Shown piece after piece: positions 1 through 4,745 of a DNA stretch of 7,603 bases. This DNA is from Caryophanales bacterium UBA1744 (GTDB taxonomy: Bacteria > Bacillota_I > Bacilli_A > RFN20 > CAG-826). Under the pieces are notes generated by a model, which saw nothing but the letters and a program-made list of their open reading frames with translations, searched no databases and was not told the origin of the DNA. The stretch's first letter is position 1. Every line of letters starts with the position of its first letter. The translations under genes and the position numbers were made by a program. The DNA is taken from assembly GCA_002314915.1 (NCBI GenBank), contig DCHU01000074.1, forward strand, positions 9,718-17,320, in the 5' to 3' direction.

Positions 1-17
1 AAAAAAGGCTCTTAAAG

Positions 18-46
18 ACAGGAATCGTCAAAGGTTCCTGTTTTTT
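18..46 (+). terminator. Rho-independent terminator-like hairpin at the window edge
   Basis: A 7-bp stem (ACAGGAA at 18-24 with TTCCTGT at 35-41) has a 10-nt loop and is followed by a run of T on the plus strand. It overlaps the stop codon of the transposase remnant. It could end transcription arriving from the left, or protect the insertion sequence from read-through at its distal end. Confidence 0.45.
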
Positions 47-432
47 ATTCGGGTTGTATTGTAAAACTCTATCCATTCTATAACTAGTTGGATGTAATGC
101 TCTAGAGACGTGATATCATTGTTGTACAAAGTCTCCTTCTTTAGGATTCCGTGCCAGCTCTCGATTGGGGAATCGTCTATTGGAGTTCCTTTTCTAGACA
201 TAGATATTAGAACTCCCTTTGAACTGCACACGGCTTTGTACTGATGAGATGTATATTGGAAACCCTGGTCACTATGAATGATCAGGCCATGTACATCTTT
301 TTCTATTTCAAACGATATTCCATATTCTGCCTCAAGCATTTTTGGACTAGCACAACCATCAAAATACTTTTTAAGTATTTCTTTCTTTATTTCTGGGCTC
401 ACTTTCTTAAATTTTTGACCTTTGCTTGCCAT
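28..432 (-). pseudogene. IS3-family transposase remnant, orfA start fused to orfB end
   Basis: Residues 1-40 resemble the N-terminal helix-turn-helix of an IS3 OrfA (K-x-SPEIKKEILKKYFDG, then LEAEYGIS). From residue 41 the protein switches without a break to the late part of the OrfB integrase (rve) domain. That part keeps HSDQGFQYTS (second catalytic Asp, D55) and SPIESWHGILKKE (catalytic Glu, E91), then EWIEFYNTTR. The rest of OrfA, the OrfA/OrfB frameshift region and the first half of the DDE domain with its first Asp are absent, so the product cannot be a working transposase. The junction is near position 312 and is in frame, leaving a 134-residue ORF. The usual LSPxxYR tail is also missing. 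The start is well placed after AGGAGG (441-446). The product might still bind the element's end through its HTH, which is speculation. Confidence 0.8.
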
Positions 433-435
433 AAT

Positions 436-474
436 AAAAACCTCCTACCGCTATTATACGATAATGAGGTTTTT
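436..474. promoter_or_regulatory. IS promoter inside the loop of a hairpin that covers the ribosome binding site
   Basis: AAAAACCTC (436-444) pairs with GAGGTTTTT (466-474) in a 9-bp stem with a 21-nt loop. On the minus strand the loop holds a perfect TATAAT (458-453), with no good -35 visible, and the transposase AGGAGG (446-441) lies largely in the 3' arm. A transcript started from this -10 would begin after the 5' arm and leave the ribosome site open. Read-through RNA from outside would carry both arms and mask it. On the plus strand the same hairpin is followed by TTTTTTATTT and could act as a terminator. Confidence 0.55.
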
Positions 475-483
475 TATTTCCTG

Positions 484-506
484 TGAACTAAATGGGGTTC
501 AGTTCA
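484..506 (-). repeat. Terminal inverted repeat at the upstream end of the IS3-type element
   Basis: Read on the minus strand this end starts TGAACTGAACCCC and runs to a second AGTTCA, so TGAACT and AGTTCA also form a short internal palindrome (484-489 with 501-506). It matches the general form of IS150-group termini. The partner repeat is outside the window. Confidence 0.55.
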
Positions 507-535
507 ATTTTGAGGGTTTTTAATTTGATTTGCTG

Positions 536-1291
536 TTATTTTTCAACAATTTCGTTCTTTGCTTCAACTTCAACTACGTTCACTTCAACCGCTTCAGTTT
601 CTATTGGAGCGTTCTCAGCTGCTTCTTTCTTTTCCTTCTTGGTATTTATTGCATCTCTGATTGTAATGACCAAGAAAAGGATGCCGAGGATTGCGAGGAT
701 GATTCCCGTTGCAATGAAGATAACGGTCCTAAAATCTCCACCCTGTGCAACAAATACAATGATGAGTATTCCTACAGCGATGAGGATGGCGCTCAATACG
801 TAATAAACTACCGCTGCGAATACTTTATAAATCTTTGATACCAAGAATGCTGTTGCGAATAAGATGAATGTTCCGCCAATTACAAATAATGTGATTGCAA
901 TTGAGTAACCGATGAATGACATCAGGGATGCAAGTATTCCAGGATTTGTTGCGTACAGAACAATTAACAAGATGCCGATTATTAATTCGATCGATCCTGC
1001 CATGATCATGTCGGTTGAGAAGTACCCTTTGAATAAGACCTTCTCTTCCTCACTTAATGTTCTGGCCTTGAATACAGGAACAACATTTAGCGCGAGTTTG
1101 GCGGTTCCAAACAATGTGACGATGATGCCGACTGCAAGGAATATTCCGGTGGTTAACCAATCTTCTGATGAACAAGCGATGCAGACAACTCCTACTGCGA
1201 TTAATATAACGGCCTCAACAATTCCGACTACGGTGGACGCTAACGATCCTTTTGCGAAGCTTAATGGTTTAAATGTGTTTTTCTGTTCCAT
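536..1291 (-). CDS. Hypothetical six-helix membrane protein with charged C-terminal tail
   Basis: The product is 251 residues from the ATG at 1291, which follows GGAGG (1302-1298) by 6 nt. The TTG 15 nt upstream overlaps that ribosome site and is not used. Hydrophobic segments lie at about 18-40, 46-68, 95-115, 124-150, 158-182 and 188-212. They are rich in Ile, Val, Leu and Gly and contain no conserved charged or catalytic residue that I recognise. The tail from about 213 is first basic (TKKEKK) and then strongly acidic (repeated E, V and A), probably cytoplasmic. The size and helix pairing recall generic DUF308/HdeD-like small membrane proteins, but I cannot assign a family. It is a single gene divergent from the ATPase at 1515. 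No clear terminator follows; transcription would run into the insertion sequence end at 506. Confidence 0.8.
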   Translation of the reverse strand: MEQKNTFKPLSFAKGSLASTVVGIVEAVILIAVGVVCIACSSEDWLTTGIFLAVGIIVTLFGTAKLALNVVPVFKARTLSEEEKVLFKGYFSTDMIMAGSIELIIGILLIVLYATNPGILASLMSFIGYSIAITLFVIGGTFILFATAFLVSKIYKVFAAVVYYVLSAILIAVGILIIVFVAQGGDFRTVIFIATGIILAILGILFLVITIRDAINTKKEKKEAAENAPIETEAVEVNVVEVEAKNEIVEK

Positions 1292-1365
1292 AAATAACCT
1301 CCGCAAACATTTTATCCTTCTTTACAATTTTTGGTTACAAAAATCAAAGACAGCCTATGACACTA

Positions 1366-1377
1366 ATCATATATGAT
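1366..1377. promoter_or_regulatory. Perfect 12-bp palindrome in the divergent intergenic region
   Basis: ATCATATATGAT is fully self-complementary and lies 75 bp upstream of the membrane protein start, near a TATGAT that could serve as its -10 on the minus strand. It could be an operator, but a short AT-rich palindrome may also occur by chance. Confidence 0.25.
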
Positions 1378-1389
1378 AGTTATAAGTGA

Positions 1390-1431
1390 AACTGACTAAA
1401 AATGTAAAAACTTGCAAAAAAAGTCAATAAG
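1390..1431. repeat. Direct repeat copy A upstream of the ATPase promoter
   Basis: This 42-bp unit matches 1464-1505 at 39 of 42 positions, 74 bp apart. It ends just before the -35 of the ATPase promoter. Inside are two TGYAAAAA half-sites exactly 10 bp apart (TGTAAAAA then TGCAAAAA), bracketed by GACT and AGTC. It looks like a protein-binding site. Confidence 0.7.
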
Positions 1432-1432
1432 T

Positions 1433-1461
1433 TTGTTTTATTATAACCGCTTTGCTATAAT
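1433..1461 (+). promoter_or_regulatory. Extended -10 promoter of the AAA ATPase gene
   Basis: TTGTTT (1433-1438) and TATAAT (1456-1461) are separated by 17 bp, and the -10 carries the upstream TGn extension (TGC). Transcription would start near 1468, inside repeat copy B. The leader is about 47 nt long. Both repeats touch the promoter, one ahead of the -35 and one over the start point. Confidence 0.7.
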
Positions 1462-1463
1462 CT

Positions 1464-1505
1464 AACTGACCAAAAATGTAAAAACTTGCAAAAATAGTCA
1501 ATAGG
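1464..1505. repeat. Direct repeat copy B at the ATPase transcription start and leader
   Basis: It matches copy A except at three positions (1471, 1495 and 1504). It spans the inferred start point and its last bases (AATAGG) run into the ribosome binding site AGGAG (1503-1507). A bound protein here would block initiation; as RNA, the repeat also sits in the 5' leader. Confidence 0.7.
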
Positions 1506-1514
1506 AGTTCATTT

Positions 1515-2768
1515 ATGAATATAGTTAGAGATCGATACTTAAATGAGTTAAAAGTCAGAATGAACAACGGGCTTGTTAAAATCATCACAGGCATTCGAAG
1601 ATGTGGTAAGTCGTATCTCCTTAAAGTTCTTTTCTATAATTATCTCTTGAGCGTTGGCGTCGATGATTCTCACATCATTAAGGTTGATTTGGATGAATTG
1701 GATAATGAAGAGCTCCACGATCCGCATAAACTGAACACATATATCAGAGAAAGAATAATCGATGGAGAGATGTATTATGTTTTTCTTGATGAGATTCAGG
1801 AAGTGCAAGATTTTGTTCCATTGCTAAATGGTCTTATGAAAATCCGGAATGTGGATATATACATAACTGGATCCAATTCGAGATTCTTATCTACAGATAT
1901 TGTCACTGAATTTAGAGGTAGGGGCGACCAGATTCATGTATACCCACTAACATTTGATGAATTCTATTCGGTCCGAACTGTTGGTTTTGATGAGGCTTTA
2001 GATGAGTATTTAACCTATGGAGGAATGCCTTTTATTTTGAATAGGCCGACCGAAGAGTTGAAACATGATTATTTATCAAATTTATACAAAGAGATTTATA
2101 TAAAAGATATTAAAGAAAGATACTCAATTCGGAATGAAACAAGCATTAACGAGCTTATTGACGTAATTTCCTCTTCCATAGGATCGTTGACCAACCCAAC
2201 CAAATTAGAAAACACATTCAAAAGCATTAAAAACGAATCCATTTCAAAAAACACAATCGATTCATATTTAAGAATTCTTTCAGATTCGTTTTTGGTTTAC
2301 GAAGCATCCAGGTTTGATATCAAAGGCAAAAAGTATATTGGCAGCCCTAAAAAGTATTATTTTTCCGATTTGGGGTTGAGGAATACGAGATTAAATTTTA
2401 GACAAGTTGAAGCACCTCATTTGATGGAAAATATGATTTATAACGAATTATTGGCTAGAGGTTATGCGGTTGATGTTGGCGTTGTGACAGTAAATGAGAA
2501 AATAGAAAGCGGTAACTATTCCAGAAAACAATTGGAGGTTGATTTTGTTGTGAATAAAGCCAGCAAGCGATACTACATTCAATCTGCCTTCGCCATTCCT
2601 ACGGACGAAAAAAGAGAACAGGAACTCCGCCCATTGAATAACATACCGGACTCATTTAAAAAAATAGTGATTGTCAGGGATAATATCAAACCAAAGAGAG
2701 ATGATAATGGCATAGTTACCATAAGTCTCAAAGACTTCTTGTTGATCGATGACCCATTAGAACTCTAA
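1515..2768 (+). CDS. AAA-type ATPase, ATP-binding/DUF4143 family
   Basis: This is a 417-residue protein of the ATPase family common in gut Firmicutes, Bacteroidetes and archaea; its cellular role is not established. The order is typical. A Walker A GIRRCGKS lies at 26-33, a Walker B VFLDEIQ at 89-95, a sensor-like TGSNS at 118-122, and an arginine pair RGR at 134-136, followed by YPLTFDEF. A winged-helix-like middle follows, with SIGSLTNPTKL and YLRILSDSFLVYEA. The C-terminal DUF4143 part has LEVDFVV (E341, D343) and YYIQSA (Q356), which resembles a PD-(D/E)XK nuclease fold. Length is normal and all motifs are intact. The ATG follows AGGAG (1503-1507) by 7 nt. The gene is monocistronic, with paired repeats at its promoter that suggest autoregulation, and a terminator just after the stop. 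The C-terminal half of a related gene survives at 6425-6701. Confidence 0.9.
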   Translation: MNIVRDRYLNELKVRMNNGLVKIITGIRRCGKSYLLKVLFYNYLLSVGVDDSHIIKVDLDELDNEELHDPHKLNTYIRERIIDGEMYYVFLDEIQEVQDFVPLLNGLMKIRNVDIYITGSNSRFLSTDIVTEFRGRGDQIHVYPLTFDEFYSVRTVGFDEALDEYLTYGGMPFILNRPTEELKHDYLSNLYKEIYIKDIKERYSIRNETSINELIDVISSSIGSLTNPTKLENTFKSIKNESISKNTIDSYLRILSDSFLVYEASRFDIKGKKYIGSPKKYYFSDLGLRNTRLNFRQVEAPHLMENMIYNELLARGYAVDVGVVTVNEKIESGNYSRKQLEVDFVVNKASKRYYIQSAFAIPTDEKREQELRPLNNIPDSFKKIVIVRDNIKPKRDDNGIVTISLKDFLLIDDPLEL

Positions 2769-2777
2769 ACAAGAATT

Positions 2778-2807
2778 GCGAGGCATCAAACCTCGCTTTT
2801 CTTTTTT
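2778..2807 (+). terminator. Terminator of the ATPase gene
   Basis: GCGAGG (2778-2783) pairs with CCTCGC (2791-2796) around a 7-nt loop, and TTTTCTTTTTT follows. It begins 9 nt after the ATPase stop. The convergent YolD-like gene ends inside its loop (stop at 2788-2786). The minus-strand side has no good U-run, so termination is expected mainly on the plus strand. Confidence 0.8.
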
Positions 2808-3103
2808 AGCCCCACTATGTTCTTGAACTCGTACCTTGTGCCATCTATATAAAGGCATTTGAACTCGTTGCTTATGTATTTGATGACTCCCTCAACCTTT
2901 TTGATAAACCCGTCCATGTAATAATCCATCACGATTACCTGTCCTTTGTAATTGACCAGCAAATCGTTGATATCCTGCGCCTTTTCCTCGCAAATCTTTG
3001 GTTTTTGCACCCTTTTCTTTTGAACCCTCATGTTTTTCATGAAGTCATCTTGTTCTATAAGGCTCTTGTATGGAGCCCATTTTTTCATTCCTCTGTCGCT
3101 CAT
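2786..3103 (-). CDS. YolD-like protein, partner of the Y-family polymerase
   Basis: The product is 105 residues and begins MSDRGMKKWAPYKSL, the opening typical of YolD-like proteins, which are usually encoded beside UvrX/YqjW-type Y-family polymerases in Firmicutes. The C-terminal half is a probable small beta fold (GQVIVMDYYMDGFIKKVEG, then IKYISNEFKCLYIDG), with a basic region between. The start at 3103 is chosen because AGGAGG lies at 3118-3113 with a 9-nt gap and because the ATG overlaps the polymerase stop as ATGA, which signals translational coupling. The frame stays open further upstream, but that is coding sequence of the polymerase in another frame. The biochemical role of YolD proteins is not firmly known; a modulating role in translesion synthesis is the usual inference. 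The gene ends within the convergent ATPase terminator. Confidence 0.85.
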   Translation of the reverse strand: MSDRGMKKWAPYKSLIEQDDFMKNMRVQKKRVQKPKICEEKAQDINDLLVNYKGQVIVMDYYMDGFIKKVEGVIKYISNEFKCLYIDGTRYEFKNIVGLKKKSEV

Positions 3104-4338
3104 CCTTTGTGTCCTCCTATCATTCCGTTTCTCGCTATGATTGTTGAATTGCTTGTCAAGGCAGAACACCTTAAAACGCTGTTCTTGCCAAACACCGCTC
3201 TTATGGTGTCTATTGCGGCATCAAGCATTCTTCTTTCGTCTCTCATTTCCGCTTTCTCAAATAACGAAAGCTGTTCTGCTTGCGGTTCACTTAGTTTTCC
3301 AAAAGAGATACATAGTCCTCTTATAGGCAACTCTTCTTTCCCCTCGTTGAATAATTCCATTATCGACTCGAATAATGAGTCCGTATCATCTGTTGCGATA
3401 TCTAACACTCTTTGTCTCACAAAAGAACAGTCCTGGTATCCGATATATAACATCACCTTGCCAGCAAAGAGATTCTGTTTCCTGAGTCTATAGCAAAGGT
3501 CGTCGTTCATCTCTCTTAATACAACAATCGCCTCTTCAGGCTTATAAGGTCTCATAAGAGTTTGGCCGTTTGATAATGATCTTTCCTTTGGGGTGTATTT
3601 CTCTTCTATGTTTGAACCATCGATTCCGTTAGCGAGGTCATGCAGTTGGTGACCCATTATTCCAAACTCATCCTCTAATAGAGAGACGTCCGCTGTCGCT
3701 AAATCTTTCATCGTATGGATTCCAATCCTCTTTAGATGGCTGGATATGCCATTTCCGATGCCCCAGACGTTCGTTAGAGGCGATATCGACCATAATTTCG
3801 TTTGAACGTCTTCCATGCCCCAAACGGCGTAATATGGCTCTTTCTTCTTGCCCTCGTTATCTAATGCGCATTTGGCCAAGAACATGTTTGGCCCTATACC
3901 TGCAGTCGCAACTAAACCAAGTTTGTCCCAGATGTTTTTCTTGATCCTTTCAACAAGTTCTATTGCCGTGCAGTTGTAGTAGTGGAGATACGGACCGAGA
4001 TTAAGGAAACTCTCATCGACCGAATAGACATGCAAGTCCTCTTCGGCAACATAGTCCAAGAATATGGAGTTTACCTTCGCGGACATCCTTAAGTAATACG
4101 ACATACGCGGGACCGCGAATATCATTCCTGGTATCTTTGGTAAGTCTCTTTTCCTACATACGTTAGGAATACCATATTTCTTCTTGAGATATGGAGTTAC
4201 GGACATGACTACAGATGAACCAGATCTATACGGGTCACAACACACGAGAGGCGTGGTAAAGATATCGAGGTGTCTAACGGCACACTCGCAAGAGGCATAA
4301 AAACTCTTCAGGTCAATTACAGCGACAACCTTCTCCAT
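3100..4338 (-). CDS. Y-family DNA polymerase (UvrX/YqjW, DinB/UmuC-like)
   Basis: This 412-residue translesion polymerase has all core motifs. VAVIDLKSFYASCEC carries catalytic D9 and the aromatic steric-gate region F13-Y14. VYSVDESFLNLG has catalytic D108-E109. GIGPNMFLAK lies at 147-156, and a helix-hairpin-helix-like VWGIGNGISSHLKRIGI at about 191-207. A little-finger domain covers roughly 240-350. The beta-clamp-binding motif QLSLF sits at 356-360. The C-rich start (CECAVRHLD) and SVTPYLKKKYGI fit the Gram-positive UvrX/YqjW/UmuC branch rather than DinB proper. The enzyme copies past DNA lesions at the replication fork with low fidelity. The ATG follows AAGGAG (4349-4344) by 5 nt. It forms an operon with the downstream YolD-like gene (4-bp ATGA overlap). 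No Gram-positive LexA box (GAAC-N4-GTTC) is seen upstream; three other palindromic sites are. Confidence 0.93.
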   Translation of the reverse strand: MEKVVAVIDLKSFYASCECAVRHLDIFTTPLVCCDPYRSGSSVVMSVTPYLKKKYGIPNVCRKRDLPKIPGMIFAVPRMSYYLRMSAKVNSIFLDYVAEEDLHVYSVDESFLNLGPYLHYYNCTAIELVERIKKNIWDKLGLVATAGIGPNMFLAKCALDNEGKKKEPYYAVWGMEDVQTKLWSISPLTNVWGIGNGISSHLKRIGIHTMKDLATADVSLLEDEFGIMGHQLHDLANGIDGSNIEEKYTPKERSLSNGQTLMRPYKPEEAIVVLREMNDDLCYRLRKQNLFAGKVMLYIGYQDCSFVRQRVLDIATDDTDSLFESIMELFNEGKEELPIRGLCISFGKLSEPQAEQLSLFEKAEMRDERRMLDAAIDTIRAVFGKNSVLRCSALTSNSTIIARNGMIGGHKG

Positions 4339-4409
4339 ATATTCTCCTTATTGGGAGCCATATTTTATTTATGAAAAAAGTTATATTGCAGTCTTGTTTA
4401 TAAAAAATG

Positions 4410-4422
4410 CCGATGGAATCTA
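4410..4422. promoter_or_regulatory. Palindrome-like site 1 upstream of the polymerase operon
   Basis: CCGAT-GGA-ATCTA is an imperfect 5+3+5 palindrome about 72 bp upstream of the polymerase ATG. It shares the 14-mer CGATGGAATCTATA with site 2, 62 bp away. Confidence 0.5.
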
Positions 4423-4471
4423 TATGTATTTTTAATTTTTAATACATTGCAAAAAATAAGACCAAAAACAT

Positions 4472-4484
4472 TCGATGGAATCTA
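4472..4484. promoter_or_regulatory. Palindrome-like site 2 upstream of the polymerase operon
   Basis: TCGAT-GGA-ATCTA has the same layout as site 1 and an identical 14-bp core (4473-4486). Its centre is 62 bp from site 1 and 31 bp from site 3, so all three sites fall on about the same face of the helix. Confidence 0.5.
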
Positions 4485-4502
4485 TACCACTTTTATAAAG
4501 TG

Positions 4503-4515
4503 CCGATGTTATCGG
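4503..4515. promoter_or_regulatory. Palindrome site 3, perfect copy next to the tRNA promoter
   Basis: CCGAT-GTT-ATCGG is a perfect 5+3+5 inverted repeat. It shares TGCCGATG with site 1 and lies directly ahead of the -35 of the tRNA promoter. It may be the strongest member of the group. Confidence 0.5.
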
Positions 4516-4518
4516 AAC

Positions 4519-4547
4519 TTGTAAACGTCGTAATGTGTATTTATAAT
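4519..4547 (+). promoter_or_regulatory. Promoter of tRNA-Ala
   Basis: TTGTAA (4519-4524) and a perfect TATAAT (4542-4547) are spaced 17 bp apart. The predicted start at about 4554 gives a very short 5' leader before the tRNA at 4559. Confidence 0.75.
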
Positions 4548-4558
4548 TACTGCACGTT

Positions 4559-4634
4559 GGGGCGTTAGCTCAGTTGGGAGAGCGCGTGCTTCGCAAGTAC
4601 GAGGTCGCCAGTTCGATCCTGGTACGCTCCACCA
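4559..4634 (+). tRNA. tRNA-Ala with anticodon CGC
   Basis: A complete 76-nt cloverleaf can be folded by hand. The acceptor stem is GGGGCGT with ACGCTCC, the D stem GCTC/GAGC, the anticodon stem CGTGC/GTACG with loop TTCGCAA, a five-base variable loop follows, and the T arm is GCCAG-TTCGATC-CTGGT. The discriminator is A and CCA is encoded. The anticodon at 4592-4594 is CGC, reading the Ala codon GCG. The acceptor stem has the G3-U70 wobble pair, the main identity element for alanyl-tRNA synthetase, which independently supports alanine. It is a single-gene unit with its own promoter and terminator. Confidence 0.97.
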
Positions 4635-4650
4635 TCGCGAAAACGAACTA

Positions 4651-4682
4651 GGCCATCGCAATAGCGGTGGTCTTTTCTCTTT
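4651..4682 (+). terminator. Terminator of the tRNA-Ala gene
   Basis: A 9-bp stem (GGCCATCGC at 4651-4659 with GCGGTGGTC at 4664-4672, including two G-U pairs) closes a 4-nt AATA loop and is followed by TTTTCTCTTT. It lies 16 nt past the mature tRNA end. Confidence 0.85.
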
Positions 4683-4745
4683 CAAAAGAGCATATTGAAT
4701 TTGAGATTAATTAATGTAGTCTAATTTTGCTAAACGACAAAACCC

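Larger units (their letters stand above)
1..506 (-). mobile_element. Partial IS3-family (IS150-like) insertion sequence, internally deleted
   Basis: The element is read on the minus strand. Its upstream end is at 506, where the minus strand begins TGAACTGAACCCC, the TG-start and C-rich terminus typical of IS150-group IS3 elements. Inside are a promoter, a ribosome binding site and a fused transposase remnant (28-432). The opposite terminal repeat is not visible and probably lies left of the window, so no target duplication can be checked. The end lies 30 bp past the stop of the membrane protein gene at 536. The family assignment rests on the transposase motifs; the exact boundary at 506 is inferred from the TG terminus. 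Confidence 0.7.

Noticed and set aside
1292..1306. TTG start for the membrane protein at 1306.
   Set aside because: The TTG overlaps the GGAGG that serves the ATG at 1291.
912..1376. Long plus-strand open frame opposite the membrane protein.
   Set aside because: It is the antisense shadow of the helix-rich coding sequence, with no ribosome site and no protein-like features.
3104..3169. A longer YolD-like start 22 codons upstream.
   Set aside because: It lies inside the polymerase gene, has no ribosome site, and the extra residues do not resemble the YolD start MSDRG.
4447..4462. TTGCAAAAAATAAGAC as a third copy of the ATPase promoter repeat.
   Set aside because: Only a short AT-rich stretch matches and the 10-bp-phased half-sites are missing.
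4410..4515. Regular 31/62-bp spacing of repeated CGATGG cores as a degenerate CRISPR array.
   Set aside because: The repeats are only 13-14 bp, have different flanks and one lacks the core; no cas genes are present. Operator-like palindromes fit better.
4339..4558. Gram-positive LexA box upstream of the polymerase.
   Set aside because: No GAAC-N4-GTTC-like sequence is found; the nearest, GAACTTGTAAAC, lacks the second half-site.
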